DNA of 64,000 nt from positions 62,001-126,000 of the forward strand of contig JBPBQZ010000056.1 of assembly GCA_050955105.1 (NCBI GenBank), written 5' to 3'. Numbering within the stretch: the first letter of the stretch is position 1; each line of letters begins with the position of its first letter. Both the position numbers and the translations under genes were made by a program. The notes below the pieces were generated by a model that saw only the letters and a program-made list of their open reading frames with translations, ran no database searches and was not told the DNA's origin. The stretch comes from JBPBQZ01 sp050955105 (GTDB taxonomy: Bacteria > Pseudomonadota > Gammaproteobacteria > Burkholderiales > Burkholderiaceae). This document shows positions 1 to 8,601 of the stretch, piece by piece.

Positions 1-45
1 CACAATCTTGTCTCCAGCTCGGGGGTTAAGCGCAGCCAGGTGCAT
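1..45 (-). CDS. possible 5' end of a gene cut by the window edge
   Basis: An ATG at 45 opens a reading frame that runs off the left edge (15 codons, beginning MHLAALNPR). It starts 3 bases after the stop of the reductase gene and on the same strand, which is the spacing of a next operon gene. There is no clear Shine-Dalgarno sequence and the product cannot be identified from 15 residues. It may be chance. Confidence 0.25.
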   Translation of the reverse strand, partial: MHLAALNPRAGDKIV

Positions 46-48
46 CGG

Positions 49-1065
49 CTAGGGCTGCAGATCCGTTGGCACGAATGCGTCGGAAAAGAACTCGTCTTCC
101 GGCAGGCCTGCGGCGATGCAGCCGGCGCGCGCGGCTGCGGTCATCGACGGATTGCCGCACGCATAGACCTGGAAATCGGCCAGCGACGGATGATCTTCCA
201 GCACTGCCTCGTGTACGAAGCCGCGGCGCCCGCTCCAGCCGTCGTCAGCTTCCGACAACACCGGCACATAGCGCAGCGCACCGGCTTCGGCCCACTTCGC
301 CGGCAGTTCGTCGAGATAAAGGTCTTGCAGGCGCCGCGCGCCCCAGTACAGGTACAAGGGGCGCGGCAGCTTGCGCTTGATGGCGTCCTCGACAATCGAT
401 TTCAGCGGTGCGAAGCCGGTGCCGGTCGCCAGCAGGAGCGCCGGCTTGTTCGAGTCGTCTCGAAAAAAGAATTCGCCGAAGGGCAACTCGAGGCGCAGCT
501 TCTGGCCGGCCGCCAGCTCTTTCAGCCGCGCGTCGGAAAAACGACCGCCCGGCACGTGCCGCACATGCAACTGCACACCATCGTTCTGATGCGGCGGATT
601 GGCCATCGAATAATTGCGGCGATTCTCCGCATCGAGATGTACTTGCAGATACTGTCCGGCGCGGAACTTCGCGCGCACCCCCGCAGCGAAGCGCAACTGC
701 AGCACGCTGACGTCGTCGGCCGGCTGGGTGATGCGCAGCACCGTGGCGTCCAACGTCTTGCGCGGCATCGGCTCGCGTTTCTCGATTTTGCGCGGCGCAA
801 TGGTCAGGTTCGACGCCGGTCGCATGCAGCACAGCAGCACACGCTCGGCCGGCGCCTCGATCAGGCCCTGCACGCTCGAAACCCCATGACCTGCGGCAAG
901 GCCGCCCTCGCAGGTCGCGCACACGCCTTTGCGGCACGAATAAGGCAACGCATAACCAGCGCGTTCCGCCGCGTCGAGCACGGTTTCGTCGCCGCCGCAC
1001 TCGAACGCGATGTCACTCGCGGCAATCTGGATTTGATAGGACAAGCCAAGCCTCGCTTCGATCAT
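49..1065 (-). CDS. tphA1: 2Fe-2S ferredoxin/FAD/NAD reductase of a ring-hydroxylating dioxygenase (TphA1-like)
   Basis: This 338-residue electron-transfer protein should pass electrons from NAD(P)H through FAD and a plant-type 2Fe-2S centre to the Rieske dioxygenase encoded three genes upstream. The N-terminal ferredoxin domain has cluster cysteines at about 44, 49, 52 and 79. The FAD domain has the RNYS motif, and the NAD domain has GTGFAPLKS and a C-terminal YACGNPSMT-like segment. Ferredoxin first, then FAD, then NAD is the order in phenol, benzoate and terephthalate reductases. Its ATG overlaps the stop of the PdxA-like gene by one base (TAATG), so translation is probably coupled. The tphA1 name rests on the gene order of the whole cluster; another aromatic carboxylate is possible. 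Confidence 0.88.
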   Translation of the reverse strand: MIEARLGLSYQIQIAASDIAFECGGDETVLDAAERAGYALPYSCRKGVCATCEGGLAAGHGVSSVQGLIEAPAERVLLCCMRPASNLTIAPRKIEKREPMPRKTLDATVLRITQPADDVSVLQLRFAAGVRAKFRAGQYLQVHLDAENRRNYSMANPPHQNDGVQLHVRHVPGGRFSDARLKELAAGQKLRLELPFGEFFFRDDSNKPALLLATGTGFAPLKSIVEDAIKRKLPRPLYLYWGARRLQDLYLDELPAKWAEAGALRYVPVLSEADDGWSGRRGFVHEAVLEDHPSLADFQVYACGNPSMTAAARAGCIAAGLPEDEFFSDAFVPTDLQP

Positions 1066-2084
1066 TACGAGATACTGGAAGGTTCGACGGGCGCGGGCAG
1101 GCTGCCGCTCGCGAGCAAGCTGATGGCACCGAGCAATGGGCCGGCGTCGGCCTTGAGCGTGCCGGCGATGTCGAAACCGCTGCCGTGTCCGACGCTGGAA
1201 AACACCACGCCGGCACCGATCGACAAGGCCGCCGAGTGGCGGCCGGCGCGCAACTTCACGGGAATGTGGCCCTGGTCGTGATACATCGCCACGAACACAT
1301 CGACGTCGTCGCGCGTGAGCAGCAAGTCGGCGCCCTGCGGACCGATCACTTCGATACCTTCGGCACGCAATGCCAACGCCGCCGGCTCGGTTATCTCGAT
1401 ATCTTCGTGACCGAACAAACCACCCTCGCCGGCATGCGGATTGATGCCCATCAGTCCGACGCGTACATGCGCCACGCCCATCAGTTGCAGGGCGCTTACC
1501 GCCGCACGCGCCGCACCCTCCACGTGTTGCCGACTCAAGCGTGCGAGGGCGCCGGCAATGCCTTCGTGCAGCGTCGCATGCACGATTCGCAAGCCCCCGC
1601 CGACCAGCAATAGATAGACGTCATCAGCCGCCAGCCCCATCTGCTGGGCCACGAAACCAGGGTAGCCCGCGAAGCGTACGCCGGAGGCATTGATGGCAGT
1701 TTCCGAATGCGGACACGCCACCACTGCGTGCGCCCGACCGGCCTGCGCGAACGCCAGCGCGGCACTCACGTAGGCAAGCGTCGCAGTGCCCGCGGCCGCG
1801 CTGACCTCACCCGGCACGAAGGCCTGCGGCGCCAAGGCCGCGACGTCCAGCAAATCGATGAGCGCGGCGTCGCGCGCCGGCAAGGCCGTGGTGCTGTCCA
1901 CCTGCCGCACGCGCAGGTCCGCGGCACAACGCTCGGCGTACCAACGCACTACTGCGGCATCGCCCACCAGCACCACGCGCGGGCCGGCAGCGTCGGTCAG
2001 CCGCGCTGCCGCTTTTACAGCAATCTCAGGCCCGATACCGTTTGGGTCGCCGATAGCCAGGGCAATGATCGGCACCTGCTTCAT
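1065..2084 (-). CDS. tphB: PdxA-family cis-dihydrodiol dehydrogenase (TphB-like)
   Basis: The 339-residue product belongs to the PdxA family (4-hydroxythreonine-4-phosphate dehydrogenase). It has GDPNGIGPE at residues 12-20, a metal-binding CPHSETAINASG segment, and MYHDQGHIPVK near residue 265. PdxA paralogues in dioxygenase operons (TphB of terephthalate degradation) oxidatively decarboxylate the cis-dihydrodiol made by the dioxygenase to a catechol. The context here, between the dioxygenase subunits and their reductase, points to that role rather than to pyridoxine synthesis. The ATG overlaps the stop of the beta-subunit gene by four bases (ATGA), and its own stop overlaps the reductase start. 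A housekeeping PdxA is the alternative and is less likely. Confidence 0.85.
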   Translation of the reverse strand: MKQVPIIALAIGDPNGIGPEIAVKAAARLTDAAGPRVVLVGDAAVVRWYAERCAADLRVRQVDSTTALPARDAALIDLLDVAALAPQAFVPGEVSAAAGTATLAYVSAALAFAQAGRAHAVVACPHSETAINASGVRFAGYPGFVAQQMGLAADDVYLLLVGGGLRIVHATLHEGIAGALARLSRQHVEGAARAAVSALQLMGVAHVRVGLMGINPHAGEGGLFGHEDIEITEPAALALRAEGIEVIGPQGADLLLTRDDVDVFVAMYHDQGHIPVKLRAGRHSAALSIGAGVVFSSVGHGSGFDIAGTLKADAGPLLGAISLLASGSLPAPVEPSSIS

Positions 2085-2575
2085 AGCGGCAACGCCAGCA
2101 GCGTATCGATGCGCGAGCTATCGCACACCACCACACGCTGCTTGAGCTTCACGCCGTCGCCGACCGGCACGTAGATATCGAGATAGCGACCGGTCACGAA
2201 CAAGCTGGTGCTGCCGTCGCGCATGATGCGCGCCACCATGAACGAGGTCTCGCTGTGGATTTCGCCGGGCGTTGCGGTTGAGACAGCGTCTGCGTTTTGC
2301 GCAACGATATAAGGCTGGCCCAGCAGATGGCGGTAGCTGTGGCGCTCATAGATGTTGGCATCGCGCAGCGAGGCAATGCGGTCGACCAGCATGCCGCGCG
2401 ACGCGGCATAGATGAGGCCGGCGGCCAGGCCGCGCTTGTGGTTGTCGGCGGTAGTGACCTTGTACAGGCACGCGTCGATAAAGAAATCCGGCCACTGCGC
2501 GAGGTCGCCGTCGTCGATACAGCGGGCGTACTCGGCTTGAGCTGCGGCGATCAGGCGGAAGGTGTCTTGCATCAT
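2081..2575 (-). CDS. tphA3: aromatic-ring-hydroxylating dioxygenase beta subunit (TphA3-like)
   Basis: This small subunit of about 164 residues has the NTF2-like fold used as the structural beta subunit of alpha3beta3 Rieske dioxygenases. Diagnostic segments include EYARCIDDGDLAQWPDFF near the N-terminus and a C-terminal VVCDSSRIDTLLALPL. The open frame extends to 2761, but that extension is antisense to the end of the alpha gene. I chose the MMQDTF methionine pair at 2575/2572, which starts just after the alpha-subunit stop (7-base gap) and gives the normal family length. The stop overlaps the next gene (ATGA). Confidence 0.88.
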   Translation of the reverse strand: MMQDTFRLIAAAQAEYARCIDDGDLAQWPDFFIDACLYKVTTADNHKRGLAAGLIYAASRGMLVDRIASLRDANIYERHSYRHLLGQPYIVAQNADAVSTATPGEIHSETSFMVARIMRDGSTSLFVTGRYLDIYVPVGDGVKLKQRVVVCDSSRIDTLLALPL

Positions 2576-2582
2576 GCTGGTC

Positions 2583-3854
2583 TCAATATCCCATGGCGCC
2601 GCGGTAGGCTTTCCAGAAGCCGCGGATCGACGCTTCCGTGACGCGACTTTCACTGCTGCTGGCGGAGTCACCGCCCATTTCCAGCACCGAACAACTGTCT
2701 TCGGCACCGTCGATGCCGCGCTGGACAAAACCACCGACGCAACCGTCTTCCATCGAGACATAGCCCGCCGGCCCCACCAGGTTCGCTTGGCGCAGGCGCA
2801 TTTCGCGCAACTCGGGTGTGTCTTCGGCGAACCCGAGATAGGTCCAGTTCAGCTCGGTCTGCTGGGTACCGCGCGGCAGGATCTGGCGCACCGCGATGGC
2901 GTTTTGAATTTGCTGCAGCACGAAGCCGGGAAATACCGAGAGGATCTGCAGCGTGATGCCGTCGCCGAATTCGTCGGCGCCCTGCAGCACCGAGTTGTCT
3001 TCCAGCTTGTGGCCGCTGTCGGAGCGAATGTTCTGTTGCGAATAGGCATTGGCGGCAGCTGCTTCGTCGCGATTCACGGCGGAGTAGCTGACGTGGTGAC
3101 CACCGCTCGGATCGACCACGATGGCGCCGCGCTGCGACAGGCGGTTCAACTGGAAGGTGGTGAAAAACAGATGCAGGATGCTGGCGTGATACGAGTCTTT
3201 GACGTTCTCGACGTACAGCTTCCAGTTGTTCGGCAACATCTGCGTGAAACGACCCAGTATCACCGGTGTACGCCCTTCGAGCACGCGCGCGATATGGCCG
3301 ATGATCTCTTCGCCCAGATAGTCTTCGAGCGGCGGCACGTCGTCGGCGAAGCTGCCGAACACCAGGCCGTGCAAGGTCTCCACGCGCAGCTTGCGCAAGC
3401 CATGCTCTTCCATGCAAAAGTCGGCCTTCATGCCGCCCTTGCCGTTGATGCCGTCCTTGAACGCTACACCCAATAGATCGCCTTGCAGGTTGTAGGTCCA
3501 GGCGTGATAGACGCAGCTGAAGTCTTTCGCATTGCCGGCGTCGTCGAGACACACTAATGCGCCGCGATGCGCGCAGCGGTTCTCGAACGCATACAACTCG
3601 CCATCGCTATCGCGCGTCACCACCACCGGCGTGTCACCGGCGAAGGTGCTGCGGAAATCGCCCGGCTGTTCGAGCTCGGCTTCCAGGCACAGGTAGTTCC
3701 AGCTGGCGCCGCGGAAAATCGCGTCTTGCTCGTCCGCATAAACATCCTGACTCTGGAACAGGGTGTAAGGCACGCGGCTGAGGCCCTGCGCCGGCCACTC
3801 GACGTGAGCGCGCGGCGCTTTCTTTATTGGGATGTAGCTCAAGACTCTCTCCAT
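2583..3854 (-). CDS. tphA2: Rieske aromatic-ring-hydroxylating dioxygenase alpha subunit (TphA2-like)
   Basis: This is the 423-residue catalytic subunit. The Rieske 2Fe-2S ligands are C94, H96, C114 and H117 (CAH ... CVYH). The mononuclear iron site is [12 protein letters not shown], with D220 bridging and H223/H228 as ligands. It should insert both atoms of O2 into an aromatic carboxylate. The open frame runs back to 4241, but that part is antisense to the IclR gene, so the start is the ATG at 3854. The order alpha, beta, PdxA-like, reductase with a divergent IclR gene is that described for tphA2-A3-B-A1 of Comamonas-type terephthalate degraders. The exact substrate (terephthalate, isophthalate or a related acid) is inferred, not shown. 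Confidence 0.88.
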   Translation of the reverse strand: MERVLSYIPIKKAPRAHVEWPAQGLSRVPYTLFQSQDVYADEQDAIFRGASWNYLCLEAELEQPGDFRSTFAGDTPVVVTRDSDGELYAFENRCAHRGALVCLDDAGNAKDFSCVYHAWTYNLQGDLLGVAFKDGINGKGGMKADFCMEEHGLRKLRVETLHGLVFGSFADDVPPLEDYLGEEIIGHIARVLEGRTPVILGRFTQMLPNNWKLYVENVKDSYHASILHLFFTTFQLNRLSQRGAIVVDPSGGHHVSYSAVNRDEAAAANAYSQQNIRSDSGHKLEDNSVLQGADEFGDGITLQILSVFPGFVLQQIQNAIAVRQILPRGTQQTELNWTYLGFAEDTPELREMRLRQANLVGPAGYVSMEDGCVGGFVQRGIDGAEDSCSVLEMGGDSASSSESRVTEASIRGFWKAYRGAMGY

Positions 3855-3945
3855 TCGCGGCAGTCGGCGGCGTTTCAAGCGGGCCGCTCGCGCGTCTTGC
3901 CAGGTGGACCGATGTCCGCGCACGCTTGACGCCGTCTGACCGATA

Positions 3946-3970
3946 TGTTCGAATATCGAACACTGTTCGA
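3946..3970. promoter_or_regulatory. IclR-type operator between the dioxygenase operon and its regulator
   Basis: A perfect inverted repeat TGTTCGA-N3-TCGAACA spans 3946-3962 and is followed one base later by a third TGTTCGA half-site (3964-3970). This resembles the GTTCGATAATCGCAC boxes bound by PcaR/PobR-group IclR proteins. It lies 15-39 bp upstream of the iclR start and about 92 bp upstream of the dioxygenase start, so one bound regulator could control both divergent genes. Confidence 0.7.
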
Positions 3971-3984
3971 TAATTGATTTAAAT

Positions 3985-4914
3985 ATGGCATCTCGCAAAC
4001 CCCCTGTCAATCCCGGCCGCCGATCTGTTGCGGCCACAGCCGCCAAGCCAGCTACTGAAACCAGGCTGCAGTCGAAGCATCTGGATCTTGTCAATGACAC
4101 ACAGCACGCGGCTGCCGCCGATGACGGGGCGCACGTTTTTGAGATGCAGGGCGAACGCACGCAGGCTGCGCCTGAAAGCATGGGCGGCCTGGCCAAAGGC
4201 CTGGCGATCATCGAGGCCTTCAGCGCCACCACGACGCGCATGACGATCGCCGACGCGGCGCGTTTTGCCGACGTGACCCGACCGGCCGCGCGTCGTTGCC
4301 TGCTGACCCTGGTCGAGCTGGGCTACCTGTCGCACGACGGGAAATTCTTTGCGCCCTTGCCGCGCATGCTGCGGCTGGGCGGGGCCTATCTGACCACCTC
4401 ATCGCTCCCGCAGACCGCACAGCCATTCTTGATGGCGGCGCGCGATGAACTGCAGGAATCGGTGTCGCTGGCGGTGCTGGACGCGGGCGCCGCCGTATTT
4501 GTGGCCCGCGCCGAAGCGACGCGCATCGTCTCAACCGGCGCCAAGCTGGGCGGCAGGCTGCCGGCCTATTGTTCCGCCACCGGGCGCGTGCTGCTGTCGG
4601 AAAGTTCCGATGCGGAAATCCGTCAACACCTCGGCGCGCAGCCACTGAAGAAACTCACGGCCCACACGCCTACCACCTTCCAGGCGGTCGCCGCAGCGAT
4701 GCGCCGGGCGGCCACGGACGGTTACGCGATCAGCGATGAGGAAATCGAGATAGGCATGCGCTCGATGGCGGTGCCGGTGCGCAGCCGCGGCGGCATCATC
4801 GAGGCAGCGTTGAGCGTCAGTGTGTTTTCAGCGCGCATCAGCGTCGCGACCATGCAGCGGGAGTTTCTACCGGTGCTGCAACGCGCCGCCGCACGGCTGG
4901 AACGCGCTTTGTGA
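3985..4914 (+). CDS. IclR-family transcriptional regulator (PcaR/PobR-like)
   Basis: The 309-residue protein has a low-complexity N-terminal extension of about 50 residues. A winged helix-turn-helix follows from the [13 protein letters not shown] segment to about residue 120. An IclR effector domain completes it, with the [26 protein letters not shown] and [16 protein letters not shown] segments. It is transcribed away from the Rieske dioxygenase operon, with a palindromic operator in between. It is therefore the likely aromatic-acid-responsive activator or repressor, as TphR is in terephthalate clusters. The start at 3985 is the longest one and sits 14 bases after the operator. An internal methionine such as MGGLAKG would also give a complete IclR protein. 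Confidence 0.88.
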   Translation: MASRKPPVNPGRRSVAATAAKPATETRLQSKHLDLVNDTQHAAAADDGAHVFEMQGERTQAAPESMGGLAKGLAIIEAFSATTTRMTIADAARFADVTRPAARRCLLTLVELGYLSHDGKFFAPLPRMLRLGGAYLTTSSLPQTAQPFLMAARDELQESVSLAVLDAGAAVFVARAEATRIVSTGAKLGGRLPAYCSATGRVLLSESSDAEIRQHLGAQPLKKLTAHTPTTFQAVAAAMRRAATDGYAISDEEIEIGMRSMAVPVRSRGGIIEAALSVSVFSARISVATMQREFLPVLQRAAARLERAL

Positions 4915-5064
4915 GATATTGCGGCAGCCGTTGATTTCAAGATGCCTACGATGCGCGGCGACGTGCCATCATCCGAGCGCGCAACACAGTGCGGTAATTC
5001 TGGGTATTCGTCGCGGAAGCAAACGGGTATCGTTAGGGCAATTCGCCTGTTTTAACGAGACAAC

Positions 5065-5832
5065 ATGATCAAATACGATTTCAGCGGACGGCACGCCTTG
5101 GTAACCGGCGCGGCCAGCGGCATCGGCGCCGCGGTAGCACTGCGACTGCTCGAAGCAGGCGCACATGTCACTGCCTGCGATCTCAACGGCGCAGGCCTCG
5201 ACGAGCACTTCGGACAATTGGCCGCCGATCCGGCGAATCGCGTCGAACGTCGCATTCTCGACGTCTCCAATCATGGCCAGGTGCAGACCTTGTTCACTGC
5301 GGTGGACAATCTGCGTCCCGTCGACATCCTGGTGCATGCCGCGGCAATCGCCGCGACGCCCGCGCCCATCGCGGAAACCGAGTTCGACGACTGGCAGCGC
5401 ATCATCGCCGTCAATCTGACAGGTACCTTCAATATCAATAAAGCCGCGGTCCGCTGCATGCTGCAGCACGGCTATGGCCGCATCGTCAACTTCGGTTCGG
5501 TCTCGGCACTGGAAGGCACCGCCCAAATCGCCTCCTATGCCGCGTCGAAAGCCGCGGTAGCTTCGCTGACCTTGTCGTTGGCCAAGGAAACCGCCGCCCA
5601 CGACATCGCTGTGAACTGCATCGTGCCGGCAGGCGTACGCACGCCGATGGTAGGCGTTGTCGATAGCAACGACGGCGGCAGCGATGGCGGCGAGTCGATA
5701 GTCACGCGCCGCATCGCCCGCAAGCGCCTTGCTGAAACCTCGGAAGTGGCCGACGCGGTGCTGTGGCTGTGCTCTTCCGAAAATTCGTTCACCACCGGTC
5801 AAGCCTTCAACTTCGCTGGGGCGCGCACCTAA
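5065..5832 (+). CDS. SDR-family NAD(P)-dependent oxidoreductase
   Basis: The 255-residue classical short-chain dehydrogenase has the cofactor motif TGAASGIG near residue 14, the structural NAAA-like HAAAIA segment, and catalytic Ser plus YAASK around residues 150-163. Closest in style are dehydrogenases of dihydrodiols or 3-hydroxyacyl-CoAs, but the substrate cannot be set. A GAGA sequence precedes the ATG. It follows iclR by 150 bp on the same strand and precedes the thiolase-like/DUF35 pair, so it may feed the same CoA-ester pathway. Confidence 0.82.
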   Translation: MIKYDFSGRHALVTGAASGIGAAVALRLLEAGAHVTACDLNGAGLDEHFGQLAADPANRVERRILDVSNHGQVQTLFTAVDNLRPVDILVHAAAIAATPAPIAETEFDDWQRIIAVNLTGTFNINKAAVRCMLQHGYGRIVNFGSVSALEGTAQIASYAASKAAVASLTLSLAKETAAHDIAVNCIVPAGVRTPMVGVVDSNDGGSDGGESIVTRRIARKRLAETSEVADAVLWLCSSENSFTTGQAFNFAGART

Positions 5833-5991
5833 TCATCTCGAAATAGTGCGGTACTCGCGGCATGTCGTCGCCGATACCGTCTTATACTGTGGGCTCTGCA
5901 AAAGGCAATACCATTCCCTGTAGTCCGGTCATCGCACCAGGCTCATCCCAATCCGCCCACCAGAAGACGGATTCCAATGGAGACGCATGCA

Positions 5992-7173
5992 ATGGCAGCA
6001 CGCTCACTACGCGGCCGAGTCGCGATCATCGGCATCGGCGAATCTCAATATTACAAACACAGCCAGTCCCCCGACCCCGAATTCAAGATGGCGGTGCAGG
6101 CCATCCTGAACGCCTGCCGCGATGGCGGCATCGACCCGCGTGAGATCGATGGCTTTGCTTCTTACAGCGACGACCGCAACAATGCCTCGCGGCTTGCGGC
6201 AGCACTCGGCACGCGGCAACTGCGTTCGACCACCATGCAATGGGGCGGCGGCGGCGGTGGCAATTGCGCCGCCGTGGCCAATGGCGCCGCTGCCATTGCC
6301 GCCGGCCTGGCCGACTGCGTAGTGGTGTTTCGCGCGTTGGCGCAGGGTCAGTTTCAACGCTTTGGGGTGGCGCCCAGCGCGCCGACACTGTCCGGTGAAA
6401 AGTCCTTCGAAGCACCTTACGGCGTGCTGTCACCGGCACAGCGTTTTGCGATGAAGGCACGCCGCTTCATGCACGAACATGGCGTGAAGCAAGAAGCGCT
6501 GCGCGCCATCGCCATGGCCTCTTATCATCATGCGCAATCGAATCCGCGCGCGGTGATGTACGGCCGACCGCTTACGGAAGCGGCCTACGACGCGTCACGC
6601 TGGATTGTCGAACCGTTCCATTTGTTCGATTGCTGTATGGAGAATGACGGGGCCGCCGCGGTGATCCTGGTGCCGGCCGAGCGGGCGCGCGATTTTCCCA
6701 ATAAACCGGTGTACATCCTCGGCGCCGCCAGCGGGACCGACGCGCGCGTCGGCGCTACCTCGCACAACACCCCGAACTATGCCAGTTCGGGCTTCTCGAC
6801 CGTGGCGCCGGACATGTATCGGATGGCCGAGATGAGTCCCAAGGATGTCGGCGTGGTGGAATGCTATGAAAACTTCACCGGCGGCGTGTTGATGTCGCTG
6901 GTCGAACATGGTCTGGTCGAAGCCGATCAAGCCAATGAGTTTCTTACGCTCGACAACTTGATCGCACCGTCCGGCAAACTGCCCTTGAATACCAGCGGCG
7001 GCAACCTGGCCGAGTGCTATGTGCACGGCTTCGAGCAAGTCCTTGAAGCGGTGCGGCAGGTACGCGGCACCTCCACTTGCCAGGCGCCGCGCAGCGACGT
7101 GGCGCTGGTGGTCGGCGGCCCGATGGTCACACCGGTCAGTAATCTTCTCGTGGGTTCGGAGGCAACGCTGTGA
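5992..7173 (+). CDS. thiolase-like (lipid-transfer/SCP2-thiolase family) protein, partner of the following DUF35 protein
   Basis: The product of about 393 residues has the thiolase fold of the SCP2-thiolase/Ltp group (VAIIGIGESQY start, GGGGGGNCAAVANGAAAIAAG core, NTSGGNLAECYVHG near the C-terminus). By hand alignment the nucleophilic cysteine of true thiolases falls on glycine, and the C-terminal CxG motif is VGGP. It may therefore act as a thiolase-fold aldolase or acyl-binding protein rather than a beta-ketothiolase. In steroid side-chain degradation, Ltp2-type proteins work only with a DUF35 partner, and here such a gene overlaps the 3' end by four bases. I prefer ATG 5992 (GGAG nine bases upstream); 5977 would add five residues. 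Confidence 0.8.
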   Translation: MAARSLRGRVAIIGIGESQYYKHSQSPDPEFKMAVQAILNACRDGGIDPREIDGFASYSDDRNNASRLAAALGTRQLRSTTMQWGGGGGGNCAAVANGAAAIAAGLADCVVVFRALAQGQFQRFGVAPSAPTLSGEKSFEAPYGVLSPAQRFAMKARRFMHEHGVKQEALRAIAMASYHHAQSNPRAVMYGRPLTEAAYDASRWIVEPFHLFDCCMENDGAAAVILVPAERARDFPNKPVYILGAASGTDARVGATSHNTPNYASSGFSTVAPDMYRMAEMSPKDVGVVECYENFTGGVLMSLVEHGLVEADQANEFLTLDNLIAPSGKLPLNTSGGNLAECYVHGFEQVLEAVRQVRGTSTCQAPRSDVALVVGGPMVTPVSNLLVGSEATL

Positions 7174-7634
7174 GCCAGGATAACGCTTCTAATACTGCCG
7201 CTTATCTTCCCGCCGGCTTGCCGATTCCGGTGGCCGAAGCCGATGGTCTGTCGGCCCCTTACTGGAACGGCTTGCGCGCTGGCAAGTTATTGGTACAGCA
7301 CTGTGCGGCCTGCGGCACCTGGCAGTTCGGTCCGGAATGGCTATGCCATAAATGCCATACCTTCGATCCAGATTGGGACGAGGTTGCGCCACGCGGCCGC
7401 ATCTATAGCTGGGAACGGGTCTGGCATCCCGTGCATCCGGCACTCACCGGGCACGGCGCCTATCTGGTCGTGCTGGTGGAATTGCCGAACGCGGGCAATG
7501 TGCGCTTGCTGGGCAACCTGCTGGGCGATCCCTCACAGGAAGTGAAGATCGGCGCAGAGGTGGAGGGCGTGTTCGAGCATCATGCGGACGCGAACCCGCC
7601 CTATTCGCTACTGCAATGGCGCTATGTGAGCTAG
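7170..7634 (+). CDS. DUF35 zinc-ribbon/OB-fold protein
   Basis: The 154-residue protein has a Cys4 zinc ribbon (CAAC ... CHKC, about residues 44-61) followed by an OB fold (GRIYSWERVWHPVHPAL and later). DUF35 proteins bind acyl-CoA and pair with thiolase-fold enzymes. The start ATG/GTG region overlaps the thiolase-like gene by four bases, which indicates coupled translation and a stoichiometric complex. It probably shapes the CoA-ester binding site of its partner. Confidence 0.85.
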   Translation: MSQDNASNTAAYLPAGLPIPVAEADGLSAPYWNGLRAGKLLVQHCAACGTWQFGPEWLCHKCHTFDPDWDEVAPRGRIYSWERVWHPVHPALTGHGAYLVVLVELPNAGNVRLLGNLLGDPSQEVKIGAEVEGVFEHHADANPPYSLLQWRYVS

Positions 7635-7665
7635 GTAACCGGCCAAGCTGAACACACGGCAAGAG

Positions 7666-7699
7666 GCGCGGCGCAATGCGAAATTCGCTTGCGCCGCGC
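7666..7699. terminator. strong hairpin between convergent genes
   Basis: An 11-bp perfect stem (GCGCGGCGCAA / TTGCGCCGCGC) encloses a second 5-bp stem, GCGAA-A-TTCGC. The hairpin lies between the end of the plus-strand DUF35 gene and the end of the minus-strand SDR gene. There is no T-run on either side, so it is a candidate bidirectional terminator or mRNA 3'-end stabiliser rather than a classical intrinsic terminator. Confidence 0.5.
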
Positions 7700-7761
7700 G
7701 ATGTTCGGCGGCGTCGACACGCACGACAGTAGTACCGTCCGCATACGCCGCCTGTCTCGAA

Positions 7762-8529
7762 TCAGCTCAGATGACCGCCGCCGTCCACGCGCACGACTTC
7801 ACCGGTGATCTGCGGTGCACCTTCCAGCAACCAGACGACAGACTCCGCCACATCCGACGGCTGAATCACTGATTTCAAGATACTCCCGGACTTAGCCTTC
7901 TCCATGACCATGGCGTACATCGCCGGGCTCAACTGTCTCTGCGGCCATTGCGTATTCACCAAGCCTGGACAGACGGCGTTGATGCGAATCTCCGGTCCGA
8001 GCACACGCGCCAGGGAGCGCGTCATATTGATGAGTCCCGCTTTCGTCGCGCAATAAGGATGTGAGCTGCCCAAGCCGGTCAGTCCCGCGGTGGACGCGAC
8101 ATTGACGATGGCGCCGCGCTTCAACGCACGCATGTGAACCGCCGCGGCACGCGATAGCAGGAACGGGCCAATGCAGTTCACCTCATACACTTTACGAAAG
8201 TCTTCGACGGTCACGCCGTCCAGGTCGCTAAGTTCGCGTCCGGCCGTGGCGGCGGCATTGTTGACCAGATAATCGAGACGTCCCCATTGCTGCGCGGCCT
8301 TGGCCACCAGTGCCGTGCAGTCGCTTTCGATACCGACGTCCGCCTGCACCACCAAGGCCTCGGCACCCGCTTCGCGGCACGCTTGCGCAGTTTGCTGCGC
8401 GGCGGCGTGGTCGACTTCACCCAGATGATTGATCACGACGTTGACGCCGCGCGTCGCCAGCAACTTGACGATCTCAGCGCCCATGCCGGTTCCGGCACCT
8501 GTAACGAGTGCCACTTTATGCTTATCCAT
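7762..8529 (-). CDS. SDR-family NAD(P)-dependent oxidoreductase
   Basis: The 255-residue classical SDR has TGAGTGMG at the N-terminus, NNAAAT in the central sheet, Ser in VASTAG and a YCATK catalytic motif (Y-x3-K). The C-terminal GEVVRVDGGGHLS is typical of 3-oxoacyl-ACP reductase-like SDRs. It lies 72 bp downstream of, and on the same strand as, a beta-hydroxyacid dehydrogenase, so the two may be co-transcribed. The substrate is unknown. Confidence 0.82.
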   Translation of the reverse strand: MDKHKVALVTGAGTGMGAEIVKLLATRGVNVVINHLGEVDHAAAQQTAQACREAGAEALVVQADVGIESDCTALVAKAAQQWGRLDYLVNNAAATAGRELSDLDGVTVEDFRKVYEVNCIGPFLLSRAAAVHMRALKRGAIVNVASTAGLTGLGSSHPYCATKAGLINMTRSLARVLGPEIRINAVCPGLVNTQWPQRQLSPAMYAMVMEKAKSGSILKSVIQPSDVAESVVWLLEGAPQITGEVVRVDGGGHLS

Positions 8530-8601
8530 GTCTTCCTCCGGGATGGCAAATCAGCTCTTGGGCGAGACGTGATGGCTGGCAATCTTCCAGCCATGAAGGG
8601 C

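Noticed and set aside
40..1281. Long plus-strand open frame across the reductase and PdxA-like genes
   Set aside because: Antisense to two well-supported genes; Arg/Ala-rich translation without domains, typical of high-GC shadows.
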